In this document: in pieces, positions 20,436 through 33,655 of the stretch
Numbering within the stretch: position 1 is the first letter of the stretch
Layout of the letters: every line of letters starts with the position of its first letter
Assembly: GCA_030737835.1 (NCBI GenBank)
Contig: CM060849.1
Location: 24,002,855-24,066,854, forward strand
Direction of reading: 5' to 3'
DNA from: Acorus gramineus
Lineage: Eukaryota; Streptophyta; Magnoliopsida; Acorales; Acoraceae
DNA length: 64,000 nucleotides
Made by a program: the position numbers and the translations under genes
The notes under the pieces: generated by a model
Told to the model about the DNA's origin: nothing
The model's input: only the letters and a program-made list of their open reading frames with translations
Database searches by the model: none

Positions 20436-23400
20436 TCATCGTATCTGGGTAGAAGAACACAGGAGACCTGATGCATCCGCTCCAACCATCGCAAGATCAC
20501 AGACGTTACAGATCTGTCCCTCAACGGAGGGCACAAACCTGGCTCCACAGTATGGACACAACGTGTCCTTCTGCCCACGATAGATTGGAACAAACGTCGC
20601 TCCGCAGACCACAAAAGGATTCCTGAAGTCGTAATTGAGCTGCTTCGCGTCCTTCATGTTCTTGTCCCTGCACAGCTGTGACACCTGTCTGATCCTCTTC
20701 TGCTGCTGCTCATTCGTCGGGTTCGTCTCCAAAAGCCTTTGTGCAAAGCTGTACGCCGTGTTGAAGTTACCACCCTTACAGCAGGCGGTCATGGCGCTCA
20801 TCAGCACGATCCTCAAGTGGCCCACCTGGAGGTGGCAGTTGGTGAAGTAGGCCGCCAGTTCCTGCTGACGGACCGGATCTTCCTTCAACTCCCTTCTCTT
20901 CAACTCCATCTGCAAGCCTAACACGTATTCCCTCGCAATCCCAATCAACTCCTTCACATCGTCAACCTCCCTCCTTGAGTCAACCACGATTAGTGGGATC
21001 GACTGAAGAATGCCGAGGAAGAGCCTCAAGGCCTCGGGGATTTTACCATCCGTGAAGGCCTTGTAGGCGATTCGCAGCTTATCCTCCAATTGGGAGAACT
21101 TCAGAACAAGAGCGGGTGGATTCCTGACATTGGGGCTGGCAGATTCACTCCAACCTTTCTCAATTGCAAGTTGGATCACTGCAGCTGAGGTAAAGGCACA
21201 CAGATAGGAGTGGCTTCCTGAATGGAGATCCATGAATATAGGCTTCAAGGGAGCAAAGTTCTTTATGCCAAGTTGTCGGTTCAGCAGACGCATCGCGGTG
21301 TCGAAGTTTCCTGCCGCTACATGCTCCCCGGCAAGGGATGATTTTTGTATCCAGATTTGACTCACCGGCATGCCCGGGGTCGGAGGAATAAACACGGATG
21401 ATCGAGCATTAGCTGTAGCTTTCGGAGTGCTGACCTCAGGTGGGAGATCAAGGTCTTCGAGATCCCACCCAGCCTCCTCATCGTCACCCCCGTTCTCCTC
21501 GCCATCCTCCACAACTGCTCCAATGTCACCGTTTTGTAATCCATCCACGTCGACGATGTCCAGGTCTTCCTCACCCCAATCAGCCACACCACCCTCCTCA
21601 TCTTCCTCTTGCACGCCCCGACCCACATTGTCCAGACCTCCTTCAAATATGCCTTTCATGACCCTCAATAATGGCCAGTCTCCACCACACATGATGGGAG
21701 ATGGGGGAATCATAAGGGAAGGTGTCTTGCCCGTCGGCAAGGATGGAACGTTGTCCCCCAGCTCACTTGCAAGTCTCTCAGCGACATCAGTGAGACCATG
21801 AACCACTGCAGAGGCATATGCAAGGGGAAGATGTCCAACATTCTCCAAGATCTTGACGCGCTCATGGACGTCACCCAGATATAGAGCATTGTGGAACTGC
21901 CCCATCACGTCATTCTTGATCTCAGCGATCTTCAGCATCTTTGACAACTTCTCACGATTGCCTGTCACGAGGTAAAGGAATGAGAGCCTCTCAAAATTCT
22001 TTGTCCTCTGGTAGGCATATTCAACAATGCCGGTGTTGCCCTGCCGGAGGGCCTCTATGCCCAACCTATACCAGTGATCCTTCTCATCTATCTCCTTAGC
22101 CGATGCAACAGCAATCTGGATGTTGCCACTCTCCAAAGCCAGATTAAACCGGGTTCTCTCATCCTTGACAAAATGTAGGGCAACTTCTGGGAAACCCTTT
22201 TGTTGAAGATAAGCAATCATGGCTTGCCCACAGAGCTGAGAATTCCGGATCATGTTCATGACATGGTCATACCTTTTTTTGATGAGTGAAAGCTTGAATA
22301 CATACTCCGTAGCATCAATCACTATGGAACGATTCTTCCCATCTCGGTCCAGGCAATAGATGGTGTTTCCAGATACCTTCGTGATGTAAATGGGGACATC
22401 AAGGGTCCTGATGATCCCACTATCACCATTTGGAAGGCAGTATTTAATGTGGTTCAAGGTTGTATAAATGAAGACCCCATTGTCATCCCACGCACCACTT
22501 TTAACACGTATGGTTTCATGCAGAGTGCACCTATGCACAAGCTTCTTATTAGCAATGATGATTGCATGCTTGCTAAGCAATGCGACGGACTCCATGTCAT
22601 TAGACCAGACAACATATTTAACAAATGGTGTCTGGAGATCTCCAAGAACAGTTCTCTGCTGGAGATCAAATATGACCACCCTGTCTTCAGCTCGACAAAG
22701 CAAATTTCCTGTGCCCGCATAGAAAATGGCATCAGTGGCAATGGGAAGTCCACTCTTCTTTACAATCTCATTCTTCAGATTCTTTACCAGGACTTGGTTA
22801 TTGCTCTTGTCAAGAACAGCAAACCTGTTGCGGGCAACAAAGAGCGCACATCCTCCAGTTCCTCTCTTTGCTTCCTGTACAGCGTCACCTCTGCCAACAC
22901 TGTCCTTTGGCACAACATAGAGCTCATAAGAACCACCATCCACATCAGAACAGACTAAGAGAGCATTCTCTGTCGGGCTATATGAGAGACTTCTTGGGCC
23001 TTGATTTAAGCCAGTGGAACCAGGTCGCCGTATTGGAATAACTTGGTTGTCCTTTTGAGATGAGAATTCATAAAATCGCAGAAATCGATCTTTGACATAA
23101 TACAGAGAATCACCAGTAACCGAGAAAGCAGGTCGTTCTCTCTCCAACTTAAAAACAATCATTCCACTGTCATGACCTGCCGCTAAGAGATTCATCTCAG
23201 GATGTGCAGCAAGGATCCAGAAACGATCGTGCTCCCTACGGAAGGTCTGAATTCCAGTACGTTTTGTGACATCCCATACACGGATGCTTTTGTCTTCCGA
23301 GTTAGATACAATAATATCCTGCCTTGCATGGAACATTACACAGGACACATTATTCATGTGTCCTCTCAATGTGTCCACTTCCCAAGCCTTAGTGTCTGAA

Positions 23401-26400
23401 AGAAATAAAATCAGATGGCTTCAGTTGGTCAATGGCATGAAAAATTAAGTTGAATTTCATTAAATATAAAACAAAAAAGGAAGAACAGTATAATGGTGAA
23501 ATATAATTATGTCGAAACATATCATCTAGTTTCTCTTCTTATAGTCCTATTTTTTAATAACTTCTACTCTGAATTCTTGATAAGTGTTTTGCAGATTTTG
23601 TATATGCAGACAATTATAACTCTTATAGTCCATCAGAAATTGAAATAAAAAATACATCTGGCTTCAAAATTCAAATGAAAATAAAATTACCATTCATCCG
23701 CCATAATTTTACTTGGCGATCATCTGCTCCAGACACAATTAAAGGCAGACTGGGGTGAAATGAAGCCCAGTTAACACCACGGTCATGGCCTTCCAAAACA
23801 TACTTGACAACAGCATCAACCCCACCAAATAAATCAGTGTTCATTTGGCTCAGCCGTAGGACATCATCTGCTGGAGACACAGTTTTCTTCCTCAGAGCAC
23901 CTATGTCCCAAACTCGAACTGTCTGATCCAATGATGCAGACACGACCAGGTCCTCTTTAGGATGGAATGAAGCACACATAACATAATGGTTGTGCCCAGT
24001 CAACACTGAGATACAAGTGCGTGACTGCCAGTTCCATATTCTGATAGTCTGATCATCACTTGCACTAACAATCCATGGATACTCATTGTGAAATTGAACA
24101 GTACGGATGTAATCAAGGTGTCCCAAAAGAGTGAAAAGACATCGATGCGTCTTATAATTCCAAACCTTGATCTTGTAATCATCTCCTGAAAAAGGGGCAT
24201 TGTATATTATATATATGAAACAAAATTTAGAGATAAAGGTGCATCATTCAGGCATTAGAAACAGCATTGCATTAATTGTGTTGCCAATTAAATTTTGTGA
24301 TAATGGACAAAACAATGGAAATGGCACGCTCTCTTCACTTTTTCAGAGATGTCACAGAGTTAAATAGCAAAAACTGGTTCATGTAGCTGACCCAAAATTT
24401 TTGGGATAAAGACTTCATTATTGTTGTTGTTGTTGTCCTCGATGACATTGTGAGACAAAACAATGAAATATGAAATAACAGCAATATGTTCACTAAAATT
24501 ACCTGAAGGCCCAAATTTATAATGAATATGTAGCAGATTCATTACAAGTATTATGAATACAACAAAGTGCATAAAATACTTGTCACCTTTTTGTCTTTAA
24601 AACAGAACCATTCAGTTGGAGTTCTAGAACCTCACCATCAACCAGCATGGTCAGAAAAGCTTAAAAACCCGTGAGAAAAATCAAGACCTGAACTAGCTCC
24701 TCAATTATCATGTCTTGCCAGTTTTGACAAATTTTGTTAAAAAGAGAATGAAATCAAATTTCAGGGGAGACTAATCAAATATATGATCAATCACTTCTAT
24801 TATACATTAAGTTTTATGGGATCATATGATGAATTAAATATTCATACAACATCAATTAGCTTCAGCATGCTCTACTCAACCTCCAGAAAAGGTCCAGCAC
24901 GCTGAACAGTGCAAGCTTAGAGGTGGGGTATTCAAATCTTATCTTTCCAGATCCAATCAGAATAACAATTGATAGTTTCTGAGTAATTTGAAGAACATTA
25001 TCAAGTATATCTGTTCCATTAACATTTACACTTGAGTGACCCACATAACAAACAAAGCATGTCATATATGATATATCCCATTCCCACCAAGCATATGGCG
25101 TGTACGTGAAACTTAGGAGGTTTTGTATCTCTTTAATGCTAAAATGCCAACTACTGATATCTACGTGATTGCATGTCTCATAAAAATGATGGATATACCA
25201 AATGTGAACACTGAACTTTTCGGGGAAAAAAAAATCTTTTCTCAATTTTTCACAGTATCTGACATGAAAGGTAGGAGTACTCCGCTTGTAATTTTATTAT
25301 CAACAGTGTTGAACTCCAAACATAGAGGGCAAAATAAATGCCAAATATCAAGGGATGAACGCTGATCATGGTTCTTATAGAAACCCCACTGTGGCCAATA
25401 TGACAATAATGTACAGAAAACTTAGGACAAGTAACCATTACCTTTTTCTGTCCCAACCAGAGGTGACGCTGCCCAGGCAAAGGAAGGAGTTCCTTTGAGC
25501 CTTTGAGAGTTCATTTGAATTTAGAAAATTGGGTGTAACTGCAATTGCAACTCACTGTTTTGACTTTATCTTGCAAGTTGCTTGCTTTGATGCTACCATT
25601 GGGCAAGAGCACTATGATGCATTACCTCTATATAAATTTTACCAACAACTCAATTCCCTTGATATTCTTTATTTAGTAAAAAATATGGTTTTTGGGGATT
25701 AAGTTTCAAATGTATGTTATTGGGGATCAAACATGATAAATTTAACCTTACAAATTCCAAACAAATCAGTCCAACAAAGCGAATGACGGCAAGTCAGTCA
25801 TGGTTGAAAAATTGGGGCCACGTCATTACTATGGGTAAAATGCATCAAGCCAATTTGGCCCGTTTCATCAAAAAGCTAATAAAATTCCGAATTCATGAAA
25901 GGTTTAATGACTAATTTGAACAATTACTTCAAAAAACAGAGTCCACATATGAGAAGTACATAGCAGAATTAGAATTTCTGGATAATGCAAAAGTACAACT
26001 GTACAAGAAGTCGATTAGATTCTAAATGCAAGCTATGGAGTTGTATATTGGTCAGTTTAGCATGGTATAATTCAAGATCTGTTAAGGCACAGATGCTTAA
26101 AAGTCAATATGCTTGACATCCATGTAAAATGAACAGAAGTCGAACCACTTTTAGAACATTGAAAAAACAAAGAAAATTGCACATATAAAGTGTTTTTTTT
26201 AATGCTGAAAATAGCAAAGAAAGCATAGCAGATCTATGACTGTAAAGATAGCTAGTATAATATAAATGTGCTGAACTAGATTTCACATGGCACATCCAAG
26301 AAGTTCAGACATTAAAAATGTCACGTACTCCCAAGATCGTTACATAAGCAAACCATGCATATTCTTTTTTCTCTTTTTTTTTTTTGAATAAAAATCATGC

Positions 26401-27209
26401 ATATTCAGTGACCTAAAATTTTCAAATATGAACATATGGAAAATCACATTTTAGGTGAAATCCGATCAAAGAGAGCATAATCATATGTGAGTACTTTGGT
26501 GGTCATCTGAAGTACGAAAACCAATTATCCAACAGCATGCAATGGACCAATAACAGATAATCTCAGATCCACCAATCTAATCCTGCCACCATAAATCTAT
26601 GTCAAAGAAATTCGATGAAGAGACTAATTCTTAATCAAGAAGCTAATATTTTAGAACATCTTCTCCAAAAATATAAACCATATTTCCATTGGAAAAATAG
26701 TGAAGAAGAGACTAATTCTTAATCAAGAAGCTAATATTTTAGAACATCTTCTCCAAAAATATAAACCATATTTCCATTGGAAAAATAGTTTTCACAGCTC
26801 TCTCTCATGATCTACGGCTACCCAGGCACCAGATTCAACTGTTTATATGAGAAAGATAACAACTTTTACAGATTGCAATCAAGATAATAAATCTAAATTG
26901 ATGCGATAAAAGCACATCTCCTAGATCTACACAGACAAGCAAAATTGACGGCGACAAACAAACGTATGAGAAAGTGAACAAAAAAGTGCCAGTATTTATA
27001 CCTCCGGAGACAAAGAGAGGCTGAGATTTGTGGAAGTGTACACCCCGGACAGGCCCGTCATGCTCGTCGAACCGATCGATCAGAGTGCCCATCCGGTAGT
27101 CCCACAGCTGGATCACACCACTGTGGAGACTCGCGAGGATCCATGGCCTCTTTGTGTGGAAGCTCAGTCCCTTCACTCTGTTACTCTTTGTCTCGAATTT
27201 CGTCAGCAT
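20436..27209 (-). CDS. COPA: coatomer subunit alpha (alpha-COP)
   Basis: Three exons on the minus strand, 27002-27209, 23691-24185 and 20436-23395, join in frame with GT-AG borders to give 1,220 aa, the normal plant alpha-COP length. The protein begins [18 protein letters not shown]. Six or more WD40 repeats (residues ~1-320; WDYRMG, WNYKTH, WNWQSR, WDIGAL, WRMN) form the N-terminal propeller that reads dilysine cargo signals on Golgi COPI vesicles. A central alpha-solenoid follows, then an acidic linker (residues ~835-895, rich in EED and GDD), then the C-terminal domain that binds epsilon-COP. It contains CPYC and CNVC pairs and ends SSTQIR. Nearly all coding sequence is in the last exon, with no internal stop. 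Intron 1 is 2.8 kb, intron 2 is 0.3 kb. It should be a working housekeeping gene. Confidence 0.97.
24186..27001 (-). other. alpha-COP intron 1
   Basis: A 2.8-kb AT-rich intron between the first and second coding exons. No recognisable gene or domain is seen. It contains an 85-bp tandem duplication near its 5' end in transcript orientation. Confidence 0.7.
26617..26789. repeat. 85-bp direct tandem duplication in alpha-COP intron 1
   Basis: The sequence beginning GAAGAGACTAATTCTTAATC occurs at 26617-26701 and again, with no difference I can see, at 26705-26789, a period of 88 bp. Such identity points to a recent duplication. Confidence 0.9.
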
Positions 27210-27830
27210 CTTCTCTCCGATACAATTGAAACCACGATGAAAAACTTCCCAAACCCTAAATCAGTGAAGAAAAAAAGAGCGATTTGGGTCTCAAATTGCT
27301 GATCTGGCGGAGATCATGAGATGAAGGAGATATAGTACCTCGGATCCGAGAAGGAGATCGACGGATCAGGACGAATCTCTCATTCACTGCCGTCCGATCG
27401 AATGAGCAAGAGAGGGGGTAACGACGAGAGGTTAGGGTTTCGGATCCGATGCAGAGAGGGAGGGATTTCTTACTTCTTCAGATCTGACTGTGGAGGGGGA
27501 GAGAGAGAGAGAGAGAACAAAATAAACGAAGAGGGGGAGAGAACGAGATCCAATTTCTATTTTATTTTTTATTTTATTTTATTTTTTTGTTGGGGGTGGT
27601 CTGGGCTTTTAAGGGCCAGTTAATTTTTTAGGTCCATTATGATTATGTTGTGTTTTGGTTATATTGGAAGAAATGAAATGTTAAAGGCTAGATAAATTTT
27701 ATTTTTATCCAGTTATATTGTGTTCAAAACGAATATCACATGTATTTTTATTTTTTAGAAAAAATAATAAATATCATCTAACAATTTATATATTTTGATA
27801 AAAAAATACATATCACTCTATTTTAAATTG
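27210..27830 (-). promoter_or_regulatory. 5' UTR and promoter region of alpha-COP
   Basis: Upstream of the ATG lies a leader of about 300 bp with a GA microsatellite (27497-27516, CT on the transcribed strand), typical of plant core promoters and leaders. No clear TATA box was found. A short leader intron is possible but not proven. Confidence 0.4.
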
Positions 27831-28029
27831 AATGAGCTCATTTTTAATAAATGCAAAAAAGAAAAATAACGATGCATACAACTCATCTAATGATGCAAAT
27901 GTTCACTTGAATTCTAACAATGCATATAGGACTGCAAATAAGACTGAGTCTGGGAAAAAGCTCCACTGTTTTGACGAACCTCCCCCTCTTCTTCCTTACG
28001 CCCTTCAGAGCTCCGGCGGGCATTTTGGA

Positions 28030-29060
28030 ATAGATTGATGTATTACGTCGGACAAGGAGGACGAGATACGGTACGCAAACCACACATTGTTGACTGGACC
28101 ACGGTTTGTTGGAAGAAGCATGAGGGGGGTGCTTTTTGGTTGGAGGCGGGTGCAAGAAGCGGCTAGTTCATTCCATTATGCCATAGTAGGCTCGCTATGG
28201 TGGAAGAGGTTCAATACATGTTGCTTTTGGGGCGGCTGTCAGCATGGGGAAGTGGCTTCGGCTTCGGGTCGAACATTATTGTTTGACAACCAAGGTTGTC
28301 TGTCGACTTCTCAGTGAAAAGTAGTTATGGTTGGTGGCGACGGTCGCTAGTGCTGCCCCTATGGTCGTGCAAGCCTTTCACGTTCTTGTGGCGCCTCAAG
28401 ATCAAGCATAAAGTGAAAGTGTTTGCGTGGTTGCTTCTCACGAACGACTTCTTACAAAGGTATACCACGCCAAAATGGCATAGTTCGGATCCAGTAGTTA
28501 CCTGTTCATTTTGCAATGAGGAACCTGAGATGGTCTCCAATCTTTTTAGTATGTGGCGTGTGGCATGCGAGTTCTGGCACATGGTTGGATAGATAACACC
28601 CTTCTCCCCACTTGGCCCCTCCATTGAGGAACTATGGAAGGCTAGGATCACCTTATATTGTACGGAAAGCTCCAGAAGGGAGAATATGATCTGTCAATCG
28701 GTGTTTGTGGTAGGGGCATGTCCATTTGGCTAACTCATAATGAGGCGATCTTCAAGGTGGCGTGCATGTGCATGGAAAACATATGGGCCACGAAACAGTT
28801 CATCAAAGATTGGGGGTGTGGAATCGCCCGGGCTGATGGTATGTTGATCCGGGATGGTCGAATTTTTATTATATGATTGGGCGAGGTGAGGAGGGGGTTT
28901 GGTAACATCAGGAGATTCTCCATCTACAGATGCCCAACCTCCACTCTGTTCGCCTTTATTTTGTATGTTTCTCTCTATTACTCTCACCCCCTTCACACTT
29001 GTACTTCCACTTTTTATAATAGAAATGTTGGTAGCAAGCTCTACCTTGCTTAAAAAAAAA
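28030..29060 (+). mobile_element. 3' part of a decayed LINE
   Basis: Plus-strand frames carry the end of RT (KPHIVDWTTVCWKKHEGG), then a zf-RVT domain at about 28365-28590: LWRLKIKHKVKVFAWLL, a CSFCNEEPE zinc knuckle, then an FSMWRVACEFWHM segment. A tail (RDGRIFII) ends at 28876. A 3' UTR with an A-run at 29051-29059 follows. Frameshifts and stops are frequent and the 5' half is absent. Confidence 0.75.
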
Positions 29061-29079
29061 GGGGAGAAGTCCTTCAATT

Positions 29080-30300
29080 CTTAATACTCACAATTTTAAT
29101 TTTAAACCATTCTATTAACAATACCATATTGTTTACAACTAAACTTTTCCCTCACATGAAAAACAAAAGGTAAAAGAGAGACAATGAAAAAAAATTAAGT
29201 GTGGTTTCAATAGACATGATAGATGGTTATATGTGACATTTATCAAGATTGTTAAGTAAAACCATTACATGAGTAAATCATTGATGGATCTTAGCAAAGG
29301 TGTAAAATGTGTCAGACCGGCCCAACGTGACACTGGCCTCATCCAATAAAGAGCCGTGATGGGTTATGCTACGTTGGATCCAAAAAAAGGATATGTCATG
29401 TCAACACATATCATAAAAGGATTTGTGCTAACACGATAAGACTCGTCCCTCATTGCTTCCATGACAGACACCCCCAACTTCTTCCTTGTCCTCCCGACTT
29501 CTCCCTCCCCACCTCTTACTATCTATCTCATCTTTCTCTTTCCACCTCTTCAGTTCTCCCTCCCTATCTAATGACCAATCCCATCTAGGCTCGACCTGCT
29601 CTAGGATTGGTTATGTTAGGTTATGCGTAATGCATGACTAGTTGACACAAACACTGCCTATCAAATTGAGTGGAATAAGTAGATATTGCTATGTCATATT
29701 GAATAATGTAGTAAAACTATCCCAGGGGTATCTGTAATTAAATGACTTTTCATCTCTTACACCAATCACTTGTGGGTCACATATAAAATAAATCTTTTCA
29801 TATTTTATAAATGTTTATCAATATCTAATTCATATTTTATCCACAATTTATCATTTTAAATCATTTTTTTTTCAACAAGTACAACTAAAAACACAAAGAA
29901 ATAGAAAATGTGGTATAACTATCTATCATGGTATAGTTATCTATCATGGTGAAGGTGATGTTTTCCTTCAATAAGAGTTTTCGAGTCGGAGGTCCGCCTC
30001 CGGGTGAAGATCCGGGTTTTTGCGCCTAAGATACCTCACCAAGAGAGCCTAGAGGACACCAGTGTGGTGCCACCCAAAGGGACTCTGATGCTCAAGTTAG
30101 TGGAGTGAATGTGTGAAGAAGATGAAGAAGAAGACTCTAGAACCAGAATTGCTTACTTATGAATGTCCTCTTTCCTCCTTCCCTTGCCCTTGTAGTCAAG
30201 TGAGTGGCCACATTATTTCCCACCCAGACGTCTCTTTGTCCCGATCGGAATCTTCTGACATGGAAGATTCTATGGGATTCAAGACTGGGGGTCAGTTATG
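29080..30300. other. AT-rich intergenic DNA with a possible LTR fragment
   Basis: Mostly AT-rich. From about 29980 to 30110 the sequence is GC-richer and contains GACTCTGATGCTCAAGTTAG, a phrase I associate with LTRs of plant Ty3/gypsy elements. No second LTR or pol lies nearby, so a solo or broken LTR is only a suggestion. Two copies of TATCTATCATGGT occur at about 29927-29952. Confidence 0.35.
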
Positions 30301-30309
30301 ATGTCGTGG

Positions 30310-32690
30310 CTACTCAATTTGATAGAGAGTTGCGATCTCCCATGACAGAGAGTTGCAAAGATCCCCAGCCCCATTAAGCCAACCTCTAAACAGCCATGAC
30401 GCATTACGTAGGAAAGACGACGACTGAATCAGTTCAGTCATACTGATCTTTGAAAGTGCGCACCCACAGAGCTTCCGATTCAGAATGCCATTTCCAAACC
30501 CATTTGGCAAGGAGGGCCCGATTCAATTCATCAACCCTCCTCACCCCAAGACCCCCATTTCGTCTTGACTGGCAAATATGATCCCAACTAGTGAGGAACG
30601 GTCTTTTGACACCATTATCAGCTCCACACCAGAAGAAACGATGACGAATAGAGTCCAACTTCTTAACTACCCCTTTTGGAATGCGGAACGTGAAAAGATA
30701 GAAGATTGGGATACTTGATATCACTGCTTGAAGCAAAGTGAGATGTCCGCCAAGGCTGAGCATCCTTCCACACCAACCTTTGAGCCTTTTGAGCACTCGG
30801 ATCAATAATAGGTGACCAGTCTGCCATCTTTAGTTTCCTCCAAACCAACGGAAGACCCAAATGCCGGATTGGAAGTGAATGGACTTCACAGCCCAGGGAG
30901 TCCGCGAAGAACATGGAGTCTTCCGTGTCCACATTGATAGGTATCATGGAGCTCTTCGTAAAGTTGATGGACAGCCCCGACAAAAGCTCAAAGCAATGAA
31001 AAATGAACTTGTAGCCATTGAGAGTCGACTGCTCGGGCGCGCTGAAAACTATGGTATCATCCGCGTATTGGACCAAAGTGATCTTTGAACCACCTGCAAC
31101 ACACGCCAGTCCCTTGATCCAGCCATCCTTCGTAGCCGCTGCACACATCTTGTCAAGCACATTCACCACCATATCAAATAATACCGGTGAGATAGGGTCC
31201 CCTTGCCGCAACCCACGGTTGATCGAGAAAAAACCATGAGGCTCTCCATTGACGAGCACCAAAGTTTTCACCGTGCAAATGCATTGAGAAATCCATTGAC
31301 ACCAACTCTCACTGAAGCCATGAAGTCAAAGCAAGCACAACAAGAAATCCCAATCTACATTGTCGTAGCCCTTAGAAAAATCAAGCGTAAGAAGCACTCC
31401 ACTGTGACTGTCTTTAAGCATACCCAAAACAAACTCCTACGTAATGGCAAATCCTTCTTGGAGGCTACTCCCCGGAATGAAAGCCGTTTGGGATAACTCA
31501 ATAATCAAGGCGCTGATCTTCTAGAGTCAGTTTGCTAGACCCTTGGCAATCATCAGATAACAGCTATTAAGAAGACAAATAAAACGAAAGTCATTGATAC
31601 CTGTTGCCCCTTCTTTCTTAGGCAAAAGCGCGATCAATGAAGCATTCAAGCAAACGATGCCCTGACTCCCATCATAGAAGTCTTGACTCCCATCATAGAA
31701 ATCCTAAAACATTTGCATAATATCATCCCTTACGATCTCCCAAAACACTTGGAAGAAGCGCAAGCCAAAGCCATCTGGACCTGGAGATTTATCACCGTCG
31801 GCAACGAAGATGGCCTTTTTGATCTCTGTTTCAGAAAAATTGCATTCAAGCTCCTCCTTGTCCTCAATTGGAATTTGTTTCAAGTCGTCTACTATCCAGT
31901 CAGGTTTCCACTGACAATGCCTTCTAAAAGTAGTCAAAAAGTGCTCCACCAAACGATTTTGAATCTCCGAAGCCGATTCGAGCAACTCCTCCCCATCGGA
32001 CAATAGACTAATCTTGTTCAGCCTCTTACGTTGATTAGCAACTTTGTGGAAGAAACGAGTATTATCATCACCCGCCTTTAATCAAAGAGCCTTAGACTAG
32101 TTGACGACGAGACTCCAGTTCGACCGCAGTCAAAATTCAGACTTCTTCTACCCCGTCAAGCTCCTCAATGCACCCCGTACATCGCCTCTTCTTTTCCACC
32201 TGATCTAGTTTTTTCTGTCTTCCCCACACCTTAAGACAATGCTTTAAGCAGTGTAGCTTGAACGCCACCCGCCGGGCACCTCGCATCCCTCCAGCGCTCC
32301 GCGACCACGACCGCCTAACTGTGGCCTCCAAATCAACACACTCCAGCCACCAAGATTCGAAACGAAAAATGTGCCTACGAGGAACTGTCACGCACGAGGA
32401 CAACAATAGAGGCTTGTGATCAAAAGTAGTGCAATGAAGGGCTTTTAACTCACACCCTGGAAAGTGATATTCCCATTCCGGACATATTAGTACCCGATCC
32501 AAACGTGCTAACGAAGGGGTGTCCCGCATGCTACTCCAAGTGAAGGCCTCATTCGCTAGAGGGATATCGAGCAGAGCCTCCTCCGCAATCCAATCGTTCC
32601 ATAGATGCAGAAGAGATGCCCATTCGATTTTGGTCTTCCACAAATCGAGTAACGTTAAAGTCACCCAAGATGCACCATGGCACCGCATTC
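30310..32690 (-). mobile_element. decayed L1-type LINE (endonuclease end, RT)
   Basis: Minus-strand frames in order: 32690-32137, the endonuclease C-terminus (SLARLDRVLICPEWE, then a TTFDHKPLLL segment with the conserved D-H); 32003-31704, the RT N-terminal region (KKAIFVADGDKSPGPDGF); 31271-30663, the RT core with GLRQGDPISPVLFDMV and the intact catalytic box VQYADDTIVF; 30805-30434, IPKGVVKKLDSIRHRFFW and a further NRALLAKWVWKWH segment. The zf-RVT end and A-tail are missing and there are several frame breaks, so it is inactive although YADD survives. Confidence 0.88.
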
Positions 32691-32699
32691 ATCAACTCT

Positions 32700-33655
32700 C
32701 TATGTTATTTAACGAAAAAATTGTTTTAATTGTTGGATGATTTGTATGTGAAATATGAAAATTTGTACATATAATATATTTATATTCACATAATTTTTTA
32801 ATGTGAATTGTGAATAATGTTCACAATCTTAACAATGTATCAGTGTCACTCCACTAACATCTTCCTACCCCTTTAATCCTCTTCGAAGCAAAATTTACAA
32901 TTTTTAACAAAAAATTAGTTTAGATTTTTTGGCAAAATTTGCATCATATAATGATAATGCATTGATTTCCTCTATGATTTCAGTGAATAAACTTATGTTT
33001 AGATTACTCGAAAGAGATTTTTCAATCATTTTTTGATGGAGGAACCCTTTTGATAAATGTACATATTAGAAAGAAAAACATCACCATTGTTTAGTTAGTA
33101 AATTTATATAAAAACACTTCATGCTAACCTTATGAAATATTTATGAATTTTTGTTTCACAGTGTTCTTTTGTATGTTGCAAAATAAACAAATATCTTCCA
33201 TACGATAATTCACTTTTTCATAATTCAAAAATTCATTTAGTCTTTGGATGATTATTAAAACTCAGGTTAAAAATATATACACATGCAACACTGATGACCA
33301 AGTATTTTGAGGTTGCAGAAACTTGTTTGGACACGTTTTAGAGATTCTGTTTTTAAAAGAGTAATACTTAAATAGATAATTGTTTCAAAACGTCAACAAA
33401 AAGTGGTTTTTAATTATAAGAAATAACTTTTAATGAATTGAAAAAAATTGGTTTTTGAGAAGTTATTTTGAAACAAATGTTTTTTTGAAGACATGATTAT
33501 TGACCGTTGGATGCGAGAATGTTCCTAATAAAGACCACGAAACCGACGGATTTGTTATGATTGGAAAAGTATACTAATCAATTCAAACCATTGATAGGTA
33601 TCACATTTAATTAGATCTAGAACATTCATTTGACTGTAAAATATAAGTTAATTTA
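32700..33655. other. AT-rich intergenic DNA, no gene seen
   Basis: No open frame of note and no recognisable repeat ends. Confidence 0.45.

Noticed and set aside
21370-21801. 143-codon Ser/Pro-rich plus-strand frame
   Set aside because: Antisense shadow of the acidic linker of alpha-COP.
22449-22958. 169-codon plus-strand frame
   Set aside because: Antisense of alpha-COP exon 3; no recognisable domain.
26617-26789. CRISPR-like repeat
   Set aside because: Only two adjacent copies, no spacers, in a plant intron.
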